Of a stretch of DNA of 64,000 bases, positions 1-12,281 are shown in pieces (the stretch's first letter is position 1; each line of letters opens with the position of its first letter). The notes beneath the pieces are model-generated. The model saw only the letters and a list, made by a program, of their open reading frames with translations. It made no database searches and had not been told where the DNA came from. Both the position numbers and the translations under genes were made by a program. The stretch is taken from NCBI GenBank assembly GCA_023105745.1, contig JALGQZ010000004.1, positions 69,057,112-69,121,111 on the forward strand, read 5' to 3'. This DNA is from Austropuccinia psidii (Eukaryota; Basidiomycota; Pucciniomycetes; Pucciniales; Sphaerophragmiaceae).

Positions 1-267
1 GTTGGATAAATATTTGGAGATCAAGCAAAGTCTGATTGAGTCTGTTGAATACACTTTTCTGAATTAGCCACCATCAATAAATAAATTGATTGTGAACTCA
101 AGTTAAGATAATTCAGCATTTTTCAGGAAGGGCAGTCTCGATTATTCTAGCACACGAGCAGAGCAAGGGTTACAAGCTTGAACAGCAATTCAAAACTGTT
201 TTCTTGTAATTTCCCCTTCCAGGTACTGCCTCATTTTATCCCACACAAGAGGAGTTCCCACAACACC

Positions 268-799
268 ACACCTCTTGTACAGGTTCTGTACAGCTGTACA
301 GGACCTGTATTGGCCAGACTCAATTCAATCATCAATTACTCTCATGAAACTTCTTCCTCTGGATCAGGGCTGGTGATTCTCACATATACCAGCCCCTCTT
401 TCTCCCCCCTGGGGACCTTTCCCCAGTTAATTAGTTTAGTTATTTATTATTTTATAATTATTCTCATCCTTATAATTGGGTATTATAATTAGTTAATTTT
501 AAGTTAGTCTTTGCCTTTTCTCCCTTCGCCTGTACAGTATGAGCTGGGTGGCCATATCCTTATTAACCCTTCTCTTTCCATTCTGACAGGTTGAAACAGT
601 GGACTTGGACTTGTTTGTGGTTGGCTCTTCTATTTCTTACTCTTACTCTTGTTGCTGCTTTTCTTATATTTATTGTTTTAGCAATTTATCTTTGACACTC
701 TTCAGTGTACTCCTTCTTATCATATCTTTGAGCCCTCCATAAGTGAGTCCCAGTTTATTGAGTGCCAGGCCCTCTTCACTTCGAAGAGCCCCTGTGACA
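268..799 (+). repeat. 5'-truncated solo LTR, short-terminus group
   Basis: This closely matches the second half of the element E LTR (61,168-61,701): the same CTCTTGTACAGG block, the CACATATACCAGCC block, the CTGGGG/CCCCAG inverted repeat and the ending CCCCTGTGACA at 799. The first ~230 bp of the E LTR are not recognisable upstream, so the left end is lost or too diverged, and no duplicated target site is seen. The open frame over 178-492 is chance. Bases 1-267 show no recognisable feature. Confidence 0.8.
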
Positions 800-1409
800 G
801 TTTCTTTTCAGTTCTATACACTCAATACAGACTGGTACTGGGTGGAAGTGTTATTTTAGAACCACCAGTTGACATTTTTGCCCTATAAAGGGTAAATATT
901 TTGACCAATGGAGCTTACAGGTGTGTTCTGGTGATTCTGATGCATCAGAAGGTTTAAAGAACATTCCTTCAGTATTTATCAGATTTTTCAGGATATAAGA
1001 AACTGAAGAAATAACATCATTTAATTCAATTGATTAGCTGTTAATTTAATTATATGGACAGCTGTCCCATGGTAGGCTCCCATACTGGCTAGTTGGGTAT
1101 TATAATCATAAAAGGTAAATATCTTTTTCAGTTTTCAAGATAGAGAGCTCAAATGTGGCTCATTTTTTATCCCTTGATATGCCCTAAGCAGTGGTTACTC
1201 ATTTTGTATAGCTAGCATTAAATATGGCATAGTTATACCAGTTTTAAATTTCCTTATCAATTTGTGTACTTGCTATGAATCCTGCATTGAGCTTGTTTGC
1301 TGCATGAATTCTGTTCTAGATATTCTATAAGAAAATTTATTACACCATCATAAAGACCTGATAGTGCTCTTTCCAAAAGGACCCCCCTTTATGTATCTCA
1401 CACTAAAAC
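800..1409. other. AT-rich spacer, nothing recognised
   Basis: No coding potential or repeat shared with the rest of the window is visible. It ends at the AAAAC target duplication of the next LTR (1,405-1,409). Confidence 0.6.
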
Positions 1410-3437
1410 TGTAAGGTTTGACTATGAAACAATAAGTAAAAATTACTAATTTATTACTTATTGTACTCTGAATGTCCTTATAAAATGAATAAATAAGATT
1501 AAAATAATAATAATAATAAAGAAATATTATTATTATGGCGTAAAATTATTATATTATTAAATAAATATAATAATATAATTAATATTATATAAAAATATAA
1601 TATTATAAATAATATATTAATATAAAATAATTAATATATTATATAGCTCTTTATTATTGTTACCAACAAATAATAAAGGCGTAAAAAATTGTTTTTTATA
1701 AATAAAAAAACAATTAATAACAATAATATTACTAATATTAAAGTTATAAATTAATATAAATACTATTTATATTAAATAAGAATTATTATGAGTAATAATA
1801 AGAGAGAAATTATTATAATAAGATGAAATAACCTACTTTTAACACTTAAGATAATAATTTTGAGTTATTTTACGCCAAAAGAATATAATACAACCTTTTC
1901 AAATTGTATTTACAATAAAAATAAAGAGAATTTACTAAATTTCTTGATTTTACGTGGAAATGAGCTTTTTAGAGAGATTTATAACAAAAAAAATTAAAGA
2001 ATTGATTTAATCACGTAAAAATGGTGATTAATAACAAGATGGTCTTTGGTCTTTAAGAATATAAGAGTTTTATATTTAAAGAATAAAGAAATTACCTTTT
2101 ATTTAATTGATTTAATGTTTTTGATGCGTCTGAGGGGTAAATAGAGTAAAAAGAGCTCTATTTATAGTAAATACCTCCCTCCTAGAGTCCAACAGGCTTC
2201 TAGTAGACGTGTACTGATCATATCCACTGGAATTGATCAATATTTTAAGGTTTGAGGGTGATTACATCATGATCAAACCATATTACATCATTATTACACC
2301 ATTATTTAGAGTTATCACTATAACTCTAAATGTGATGACATCAGAGGCTTGGCAGAACCCCAAATTTCGTGAATTTTATTAGTTTTAATCATAAACTAAT
2401 AGTATTCACCAATGTTATCACTCTTAAGACTGTTAAACTTAATTTAAGGTTACAGTATGTGATCATAACAGCTCAATTTAAGCTCAAACTTTGATCCTTA
2501 ATAACTTTTAAGGTTTTCACGCTACAGCAATTCAGAGAGTGAATTCTGATAGCCTGACATAACCTTATTATGCTTCCAAGAGCTTTTCATTACATCATCA
2601 AAACTCTAATTTTGATGATTTTTCTTGTAACTCATCTTTTCTGTCGAAATTCAATATTTTAAACTTCAAACCTTGATTTCAGGGGGTTATACCCTGAATT
2701 TAATAATAAAAATTACATCATTCTTCACGAATGAGCTAGTAGAATCCAACTGTATACTTTTTTTTAAGTTTGGACTACTTTCACAACAAAGTGGTCAACA
2801 GCTCTGTTGATTTTTATCAATATTTCCTCATAAGTCTTAACCTTGTTTATAATTTGCAAAATAAAGTTCATATCTGTGTTCTTACAGTAATTACGTGGTA
2901 ACTTTATTTTTGGTTCATCATTCTAGCATGTATAGTTTAGAAGATATTAGCTATGATCACTGAATATATGCGTTGACCAAAAAAGTGCATATATTCAGGA
3001 TAATTCCTTAAGTATTAATTTTGGGAATTAGCTTATTAATTGTTTTATATGTGGATTTTTGTGGGGAATCCACTGGTACAATTTATTTCACATGTTGTTT
3101 CATTAGTTTCTGAGATAAATAAGTTTTTATGGTTTTTATAAGGTATTATGCCTTATAATTCCTTAAATATTGACTTTACAGATATGCCATAAAAATGGTA
3201 TATGTGTATTTTTCCATGGGGAATCCAATGGTATGATTTGTTTTACATGTTGATTCATTGGTTTTTAAGTTAAACCAATTTTAGTACCAATTTATGGTAT
3301 TTTTTGTATATTTGAGTAATTATTTTTAGTGTATAATTATTCTAATTAATTTTAATATAATTATATTAAAGGTATAATTATTCTGAGTCTTTTTTTGTGA
3401 CCTTATTGGGTATGTGGTCATATCTCAAAGGCTCACA
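1410..3437 (-). repeat. Solo LTR, long-LTR group (2.0 kb), TSD AAAAC
   Basis: Read on the plus strand it starts TGTAAGGTTTGACTATG and ends AAAGGCTCACA, the same termini as the paired LTRs of elements A and B. The exact 5-bp duplication AAAAC flanks it (1,405-1,409 and 3,438-3,442). No internal region is present, so it is a solo LTR left by LTR-LTR recombination. The interior is extremely AT-rich and noncoding, except for a conserved block at about 2,125-2,240 that holds the TATA-like CTATTTATAG and the motif CTTCTAGTAGACGTGTACTG found in the other long LTRs. Confidence 0.93.
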
Positions 3438-3483
3438 AAAACTGTAGGAGCCAGATGAGAGGTGAATATTTTTGTTACCCTTA

Positions 3484-4221
3484 TGTCACAGCCAAGGAGG
3501 CAGGGGCATTTCCAATCATCATCAGCAAATCATTACTTCATTGATACCCCTCAAAACCCAATCAGCAAGGGGGTTTCATTCAACAGTCTCCAAATACAGT
3601 TCCAGACCTCAATACAGTTTTCATACAGGCAAGACCCAAATACAGGATTCACCAAATACAGTCCTGTAATCAATACAGGCGCAAATACCTGTATTGACTG
3701 TATCACCTGTATTGGATTCACCAATACAGGATTCAATCCCACATACAACTTCTTCCAGCATACAGGCCAGTATCTCAACACTCAAACTCCAAGGCTGGCA
3801 TTTCTCACATATACCAGCCCCTCTTCACCCACCTGGGGGTTTTTCCCCCAGTTAATTAAAATAGTTGATTTATTATTTAATATTATTTTATTCTCACTTT
3901 TGGAATATTATTTTATTAATTATTAAGTTAGTCTTTGCCTTCCCTCACCTGTTCAGTAGAGTCCTGGTGGCCATATCCTTTATTAATCCTTTTCTCTTTT
4001 CTGAACAGGTTGAAACAGTGACTCAGGATTATTTGTGGTTGGCTCTTTATTATTGCTTTTGTTTTGTCTCTCTTATCTTTTATGCTTATTATTTTATGAC
4101 TAGGAATTTATCCTCTTACTCCATTACTCTTATCATTTGAGTATTTTCTTCTGAGCCCTCCATAAGTAAGTCTGTTCACTGAGTGCCAGGCCCTCTTCAT
4201 TTTAGAAGAGCCCCTGTGACA
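3484..4221 (+). repeat. Solo LTR, short-terminus group, TSD CCTTA
   Basis: It runs from TGTCACAGCC to CCCTGTGACA, giving 7-bp inverted termini (TGTCACA/TGTGACA), and is 738 bp long. The exact 5-bp duplication CCTTA lies at 3,479-3,483 and 4,222-4,226. Inside are the conserved CACATATACCAGCC motif, a CTGGGGG...CCCCCAG inverted repeat and AGTTAATTAAAATA. The 154-codon plus-strand frame that overlaps it is LTR sequence, not a gene. Confidence 0.95.
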
Positions 4222-4226
4222 CCTTA

Positions 4227-5280
4227 TGTGGCTTATTTTTAGCCCTAACCTATGTAGATTTTATGCTAGCTAAATTTGGTTGGTACGACTATATAGCCAT
4301 TATTGAGAGCTTCAATTTGAACACCCAATTGATATGGTTCTGCCTTTCCTCTGGAGTTTATATGAGAGGTGAAAATTGAGGTTTATGTTCAGTCCTTATC
4401 TGGAACAAATCTGTAATTCCTTATACTATGGTTATGAAAGTTTTATCTTTGGAAAGAGGTGACTTTCCTCTTTCTTTTGATGCCCATTATGTCCCTTTTT
4501 GGCTCAATTAACTTCTAGTGGGAATGTTTCCTCTACTGATTGTTTATGGTGTTTTGGTGTCATGCTTGTGCTGTCATTTTGAGTCACATGCTGAAAGAAG
4601 CAGTAAATCAAGCACTGAAGCTTTCAGAAAGAACCTAAATAATTGAAAATTGGATTAATTTCTTAATTTGAAGAATTGCATTCAAGTACAATGACATGAA
4701 ACCACACTAAAAAACTCAAAATTTGTAATAATGTGTAGATAAAAAAGAAAATTTAACAAAGTTCAAAGAAAACATTGCAAGGATTCTTAGAGGAAAGGGA
4801 AAAAAAGATCACTTATTTTTTGTCTTTTTAGTAAAAAAAATTGTAATGAATCCTATAGACTAGGAGAGTAAAAACTAAAAAAGAAACAAAACAATCTTTT
4901 CTATATAATATAGAAAAAATATTTTCCCAGAAGTAGTCTTAGAGGCTAGAGAAGACCAATAATCAAATGAAATAAAAGAAGAAACCATAACTTTTTGGTT
5001 TTCTAATAGACAGACAGAAGCCTTAATTTGTTTTTGTTTTTACAATAAAACAAAAAAACAACTAATATATATATTTATATATAATAGTAGTTAGAAAAAG
5101 TTCTAGAGGAAATTCAATTTATTTTTTTGTGTTTTTTGTGTCAATGAAATGAGTCAAAAATAAATATAAAAAAATAAAAACCAGATAAAAATAAAACAAA
5201 AGAAAGTTTTTGAAAATAAATTGACAACCCAATTGAGAAAAAAACCCAAAAAAAGCAAAAAAAATTAATATTAAATATTT
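4227..5280. other. AT-rich noncoding sequence
   Basis: Poly-A/T-rich DNA with no coherent reading frame and no match that I can see to the other repeats here. It resumes the sequence interrupted by the 3,484-4,221 LTR. Confidence 0.55.
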
Positions 5281-5577
5281 TCACAGGAACTGTTTAAAAA
5301 AACAGCAGTTTGGTGGCACTAAGTCACCAGAGAACTCACTTGGAAGACTCCAAGTAATCAAAGAAATAAGAAAGAAAAGGATAGATTTCTGTAATAAGCA
5401 AAATTAAATTACAAAATGATATGAAAATGAGAATCATAAATCCAACATACAAACAGCCAACAAAGCAGGTTCTTAATCACTGTTTCAACCTGTAAAGAAG
5501 AATAATTTAAATAGTAAAGGATATTACCACCAATAGCCACTGACAGGTGGGGAAACAGGTGAAAATGACTGAAATAA
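5281..5577 (-). repeat. Decayed fragment of a short-terminus LTR
   Basis: It holds the recognisable LTR-end order on the minus strand: a TTCACAGGAACTG remnant of the terminus, then AACTCACTTGGAAGACTCCAA, then CACTGTTTCAACCTG, then CCACTGACAGG. It breaks off where the next LTR begins at 5,578, so a second LTR probably landed inside it. The rest cannot be traced. Confidence 0.6.
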
Positions 5578-6219
5578 TGTCACAAGGGCTCTTGGGGATA
5601 AAAAAAGTGGCCTGGAACTCAGAAATCAGGGAGCTCACTTGGAAGAATCCAAAGGATCAAAGAAGGAAGAGAAATAATATATCTCTTTAATAAGGAAGAT
5701 GCAAGTATAAATGATGTGAAGAATAAGAAAACAGGAAGCCAATGAAGTAAGTCATTAATCACTTTTTCAATATACCAGAAGAAAAATGGAATTGGTAAGA
5801 AATATGACCACTAAAATCCACTGAAAAGAAGGAAAAGGGGCCAAATTAGTGACCTAAGATTATAGGTTGTCAATATTGAAAGTTGAGAGAAAATAATAAA
5901 AATGAATCCAATATATTAATTAACTATGTAAAAGGTCCCCAGTGTATGGAAGAGAAGCCAGTATATGTGAGAAATAAAACATGATTGTTGAATGTTGAAA
6001 TACCAGCTGTATTGACTTATTTAGGAATGATACCTTGCCCAGATTGGAAATGAACTGGGTTTATTTGAAAAAACCCACAGTATTAAGTTTAACTGACCAT
6101 AAGGGTCAATTTCATGGAGGCTGATTTTCATTCTGGCTGTATGGCTACATTAAGTTGTCCAAATAATATAATGAGTCTCTAAGATTTGGAAGCTTTTTTC
6201 TTGGATAATCCTTGGACTT
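5578..6219 (-). repeat. Older short-terminus LTR, left part, split by element D
   Basis: It starts TGTCACAAGGGCTCTTGG and follows the usual order: AACTCACTTGG, TTTCAATATACC, CCACTGAAAAG, ATTAATTAACTATG, CAGTATATGTGAG. It is interrupted at the GACTT target site (6,215-6,219) of element D and resumes after 37,934. This is the outermost identifiable layer of the nest. Confidence 0.7.
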
Positions 6220-7817
6220 TTTCACAGGGGCTCTTATGGAAGCAAGAGGGCCTGGCACTCAGGAATCAAGAACTCACTTGGAGGGCTCCAAAAGATATAA
6301 AGAATAATAAAGATTTAATTTCTTTAAAGAAGAAGAAAGGGAAAAGACAAGTATGCCAGAGATAAAAGAAAAGATAAGAAGCCAAAGGCCAAGAAGCCAA
6401 CCAAGTGAATCCTCAATTCACTGTTTCAACCTTCCAGAAAAGGGAATGGAATTAGTAAAGGATATGACCACCAATATCCACTGACAGGCAAGGAAGAAAG
6501 AGAAAAGGTGCTGATTTACTGACTTAAGATTATCAGTATTAACTTTAATAAAGTAAAAGAAAATAAAGATAATATTAAATCCAATATATTAATTAACTGG
6601 GGAAAAAGTCCCCAGGTGCTGAAAGGTGGCCAGTATATGTGAAAAACTGAAAGACTGAGCCTGGAAGGTGGATCACCAGCTGTATTGTCTCAATTGGGCC
6701 ATTACAGTTCTGTCCATCTTGAAATTGAACTGTGTGATTGAATTGGCCCAATTGTACCAAGGAAATACAGGTTGATTGAACTGTCACCTGTATGGACCAA
6801 TTGAGTTGTCCAAGGAGTATTGAGATACTTGATTCCTTGACACCTAATTGAAATGATGTAATACCTCTAAGAATGAACCTTGGAAAGAATCCTGAATGAA
6901 AGTACCATCCCAACTCCTCCCGAGTCAGGTGGTTGGGGTCCTTAAATGATCTTCTGATTGCCGCCATGGATTGCCAGACTGATGAGTTGAAAGGTCCTCC
7001 TTTAAAATGGGCATTGGATTTTGGGACCTTGAGTTGGAAAGGTGGAAAATGGTCCTTAAAATGTCACAATTGGATTGCTGAGCAAGAATGGTACATAATG
7101 GTATATAATACCATATATGCATCACTCCTGCAACCTTGAGTACGTTGTGCATGGAGGAATGGAAAGAATTCCCCTTAAGTTGAAGGAAAGTGCTTGCTGA
7201 GCTGGTCTTTTGACCTCTGGTGGCTTCCAGAGGACAAGGCCAAAAATGGGTCCTACGGGTTCTATGGCCATTTTGGTGTCCACAGGGTTTTTGGCCAAAT
7301 TTGGGTCCAAGGGGTTGGTGGCCAAAATTGGCTCAGGTGGGCCCAATTGTGGTTTGGGACCCAACTGGCCTTGGGGGCTAGATGCTTACCCCCTTTGGCC
7401 TCATTGGATTAGGCCAAAAGGGGCCTAATACACCTATGGACCGTGGACCGTGAATTACGGCCCATGGGCTGTAGAAGCCATAGGGGGCCTAAATGGCCCC
7501 AAAAAGGCCATTCAGGCCAGAACCCCCCTAATGAAAGGGGTAGTCCCAAGATGGATGGAGATGGCTAGGGGCCTGGAGGCCCCTAAAAGACAAAAGGACC
7601 CCCCAGGCCCAAAAACATAGATGAAGGCCTGAGGGTTGGTGAGGTGGAAATTGGCCAAGAAGGCCAATGATGGCAGGATATGGCCAAATGGCCATAGAGC
7701 ACCAGAGGGGACAAATTGCCCATAAAAGATATGGTGTGGCCAATTGGCCCCAGCTTGGTTCCAGGTTAGAATTGCTGCAACACCCATGGAGGAGGGTCAA
7801 TCTTTGTGGTTGTGACA
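6220..7817 (-). repeat. Element D 3' LTR
   Basis: 1,598 bp, paired with 36,369-37,929. The end nearest the transcript 3' side holds the group's conserved block. The U3-side half (about 7,200-7,780) is rich in GGCC, GGGGCC and TGGCC and lacks the TGCGCAAA array of element C. The open frames on both strands here (up to 164 codons) come from this GC-richer stretch and are not genes. Confidence 0.92.
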
Positions 7818-7830
7818 GTACCCCCCTACC
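7818..7830 (-). other. Element D polypurine tract
   Basis: On the minus strand GGTAGGGGGGTAC abuts the 3' LTR. Element C has GGTGGGGGGTAC in the same position. This is the expected plus-strand primer site. Confidence 0.8.
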
Positions 7831-8605
7831 TTGAATGGTGAGCTCCTGAGCACCAAGATAAGTTAGAAGCCTGTTGAGGCTATTGAGACGGATTGGACGT
7901 AGGGATTCCGGAGGTATTTGAATCTTGAAAAGAGAAATTTGGAACTGATAAAAGTGTTGGCATATGAATTGAGGCTGACTTGGTCTTCTCTTGACATTTG
8001 GTTTTGAAAATTTTAAAGACATGATTTGGCATTAAGAGTTATAAGAGATGAAATTTAAGAAAATATAAAGAATAAAAAATTAAAAGAAACAAATATAAAG
8101 AGAGAAAAAGAAAATAAAAAGAAAAAATGAATTTTGATTGGGAGTCCAATCTTCATCACGGATTTTGACAGTTGATTTTGAAAGTGGTCAAGGACCTGGA
8201 TAACAGCATTTGATGCCAGGTGCTCACAGAGTGGCCAAGGTGATTTTTTGAAAGATTGTAGACCCCTCAGGGAAGTGCACCCCAGGAGAGGGACTTAATT
8301 TTGGTAGTTACCACTCCCACCAGTGCCATAAATAAGAAAAATCTTGATAAATGAATGTGTTGAAAAGCTAATAACTTGGGAAGGAAAAGAAGAAAGGAAT
8401 GGTCCATTTTCCCCAAGTGGAAATGGCCATGAATTGGAATTTATGTTGAAAGCCAGGCCAGAAGATCTGTGTTCAAATTTCAAAGTGCTCACAGAGTGGC
8501 CAAGGTGATGCTTACAACAGGAAAGAGTAGAATACCCCTAAAGGTGCATACCAGGAGTGGGACTTACATTTGGTAGTTCCTCTCCCCACCAAGCACCATA
8601 AAAAT
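7831..8605 (-). other. Element D 3' untranslated region
   Basis: Noncoding sequence between the end of pol and the 3' LTR, aligned in order with 23,579-24,376 of element C. Shared blocks include GGTGAGCTCCTGAGCACCAA and GTGCTCACAGAGTGGCCAAGG, the latter partly repeated within the region. Confidence 0.7.
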
Positions 8606-11600
8606 TCAAGCTTTTGAAGAATTGCTTCCTGGCTTGTCAGGACACAAAGAATGAAAATATTTGACAAGTTCAGGACAATTCTTGAGGTTTTCAGCCGGTT
8701 CCCAAGTGGATCTTTCTGAGTCTTGACTGAAACCTTTCCATTCCACCAGATATCATAGCTTTCTTCTCTGGAGCTTTGAATCCAGTATTTGAGAAACTTC
8801 CCATTCCTCTTCTTCTTCAATGATGATTGTAGGAGGTGGCTCTTGATGCCGATTTGGGATTGTTGATGTCTTGACTGGTTCCAAGAGTGAAATATGGAAG
8901 ACTGGGTGGATGGATTTCCATTGAGGTGGTAAACATGAGTACTGACTTTCTTCAAGATTGGAAAAGGACCAAACCATCTTTCAGACAGTTTTTTGGTGGG
9001 TCTGGTTGATTTGATGTTCTTGGAAGAAAGCCATACCATGTCACCAGGATTGAAGACAGGTGGACTTGCTTTACTTTTATCTGCATACCTCTTAAACCAG
9101 TTTATGGCAACTTCAAGTTCTCTCTTGACATCTTTCTGTACTTATTGAATTTTTGTTGATAACTTTCCAGCAGGAGTATCTTGAGTGATGTGAACTGAGT
9201 CAAATTGTGGATCTCTTCCATAAACAGTGAAAAACGGGGATTGCTTGGTTGAAGACTGATCAGAATTATTGTAGGCAAATTCAGCCAGAGGGAGCCAGGT
9301 GTTCCAATCATCTTGATGATAACTAACATACGTCCAAAGATACTGTTCTAGTATCTGATTTACCCTCTCTGTCTGTCCATCAGTTTCTGGATGGTAAGCA
9401 GTTCACAAATCTCTTGAAATCTTGAGCTGCTGACAAAGATTGGTCCAGAAGGAAGAAACAAAGAGAGGACCTCTATCACTGACAATGCTTGAAAGAAGGA
9501 CATGCTTTGAAAAGATATTCTTGATGAATAAATGGGCCAATCTAGTGAAGTGATTGAAGACATTGTTGGAATAAAAACCCCCATTTTTGAGAATCTGTCC
9601 CCTATGACAAGGATTGAGTCAAATGAGTAGGACAGTGGCAGTTGAGTGATGAAGTCCATTGAAAGCCAATGCAAGGACCATTTGGAATTGGAAGAGGTTT
9701 GAGGAGTCCAAACTTCTGATGATGGATATTCTTGTTTCTTGAACACTATTGACAGGATGAGACATAATCCTTGATGAATTGAGTCATGCCGGACCAGTGT
9801 AAATCCCGCTTGACAAGTTTGAGAGTCTTCTCTTGGCCAGGGTGTCCAGCTAGAGGAGAGTCATGACGCTTTTAAAGAATGCTGAGTTGAATTGTGAGTT
9901 CATTTGGTACCACCACCCGATCTTTGAAGAGAAGAAGTTGGGAAGAGGAATCAAGAGAATAATCCTGAATGGATTTACCTTTTCCCAATTCTTCAAGGAT
10001 AATTCTGTACTGAGAATCTTGCCATAATTTCTTCTGAATTGAGTCAATCAAATTTGACAAAGATTCCAACTTGACTGCAAAATACCTTGAGGGTTGAACT
10101 TCATCTTGCTTAATGAGTTGTTGAAAATTCATTGGATTCTTGCTCATGAAATCCTCCCCCCTCTCCAGATAAACGTCATCCTGACGTGATAAGGCATCCG
10201 GAAGAGTAGCTAAGCGGCCAGGGCGGTAAGTGATTGAGAAATGAAATTCAGAAAGGAATTCTGCCCAAGGGGCTTGACGGCGAGTAAGGACTTTTGATGA
10301 CATGAAGTATTGAAGGGAAGAGTGATCAGTGAGAACTTCGAAAGGAGAGGACACAGAAAGAAGAAAAGCCCTCCAGCGCTTGAGAGCCCAGACTATGCCA
10401 AGGAGATCCTTGTCATGAATCTCATAGTTGAGCTCTGCTGGGATGAGCTTGCGGCTGTGAAATGCAATGGGATGTTTTCCTGAGTCAGAGACCTGACTCA
10501 GTACAGCACCCAAGGCATAATTGGATGCATCGGTCTCTACAATGGTGGGTAGAGAAGGATTGGAGCGGTAGTGAAAGCCTCTTTGAGCTGGTGAAACTGA
10601 CTAAGAGCTTCCTCATTGAGGGGGAAACAGGAATCTTTCTTGAGGAAACTGGTGAGTGAACTGATTTTCTTTGAATAATACTTGATGAAACGGCAGTAGA
10701 AATTGGCAAAGACAAGGAAAGATTGAAGAGCTTTGAGGTTTCTTGGAGGCGGCCAATTGAGAATCTGCTGGACTTTTGCTTGGTCCATCTTGAGCCCCTC
10801 AGAAGAAACAACATAACCAAGGTATTCTACACTAGAGACATGAAATAGGCATTTTGAAGCCTTATAAAAAAGGTTATTGGCTCTGAGTCTGGAAAGAACA
10901 GTGGACACATGAGTGACATGTTCTTCCTCAGATTTGGAAAAGACCATGATGTCATCCAAACAGACCACAACATAAACATTGAGAAGATGTTGAAAGATAT
11001 CATTGACAAGATTCTGAAAAGAGGCAGGAGCATTTGTGAGCGCAAATGGCATAACCAAGTACTCAAAACTGCCATATTTAGTTCTGAAGCATGTCAAATG
11101 TTCATCACCCTCCTTGATTCTGAGCAGGTTATATGCACCATGCAAACCAATCTTGGAGAAGATAGAATAACCATTGAAAACAGTGAGAAGCTGATTCATA
11201 GGAGGAACAGGATACTTGTTCTTCCTACTAACAGCATTGAGTTTGCAGTAATCAACACACAAACAGAGACCACCATCTTTCTTTTTGACAAAGAGGACAG
11301 GTGCTCCTGTTGAAGAGGAGCTTGGCGGGATGAAACCTTTCTCTACATTCTCTGAAATGTAGGCCCTGAGTGTATCTGACTCTTGTTTGGTTAAAGAGTA
11401 GATCACCCCAACTGGAGGTAGAGACCCCTCCAGCTCAATATGATGATCACAGGTGCAGTGAGGAGGAGGTTTTTCTGCTTTCACCTTGGAGAATACATCC
11501 AAATATTGGTAATAAGTAGAAGGAACAACCTTCATCATTGTTCCTACTTCTTCTAGCTCTTCCTCTTCATCCTACAACTCCTCCAGGGAGTCATGATAAG

Positions 11601-12281
11601 ATGAAGGAGGAAGGTCCATATTCCCAAAGAAGAGATGAAGTGAAGATACAGAATTATCTTCTCCAACATCTTGAATATGTTTGAAGACTTCATCTCCAGA
11701 TAGGGGTAATGACTGAGGGGAATTTATGGAAGGAATATGGACAGAAGATAGAAATGATGGTGTGCTAGAATCACCAACCAGAGCTGCACATGATTTGGCA
11801 GAGGAAGAGTCATTACGTAAAGAATTAGAAGGATCAGAATATTCCTTATGATCAGCATTAAAGGTGATCAGCCCTTGCCTCCAATCATTAGAAGGATTAA
11901 AATGATTTAAAAATTCAAAGCTCAATATGAGGCCTTCTCCCTTGGGAGTATCAATGACTAGAAATTCCCATTCAAAGCTTGGGAAAGAAGGGACCTCAAC
12001 CATATATTTAGTATGGTGAGTCACAAATAAGGAAGGGGCCTCAGAGGAGTCCAAAATTATGAGAGGAATCTTCTCTGGAAATTCTGAAATAGTCAATGAG
12101 TACTTGTGAACAAACTGCTTTGCAATAAATGAGTGTGTAGCACCAGAATCAATGAGAATACTGTAAAAAACATCAGAAAGAGAAGAGAAAACAAAGAATT
12201 TAAGAGAATTCTTGACACCATTATTCAGAATGTACAATTGTGCTCTGGATGGAAAACAGGAAGACCATTGAACACAACATG
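8606..12281 (-). pseudogene. Element D pol: protease, RT, RNase H, integrase, chromodomain (broken)
   Basis: Domains in order on the minus strand: aspartic protease with DSGATHSF (in 11,572-12,237); reverse transcriptase (10,537-11,538), where the catalytic box reads CLDD instead of YLDD; RNase H with the [16 protein letters not shown] region (9,872-10,513); integrase core pieces (9,102-9,746); and the integrase C-terminus with remains of a chromodomain (WEVSQILDSK, 8,606-9,039). At least five frameshifts or stops separate these blocks. Compared with element C, many arginine codons have become Cys, His or Gln through CG to TG/CA changes. It encodes no functional polyprotein. The family is clear from side-by-side likeness to element C. 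Confidence 0.9.

Noticed and set aside
6593..8022. Several frames of 70-164 codons on both strands
   Set aside because: They lie in the D 3' LTR and adjacent untranslated region, recur in the paired LTR at 36,600-37,912 with different breaks, and show no protein family.
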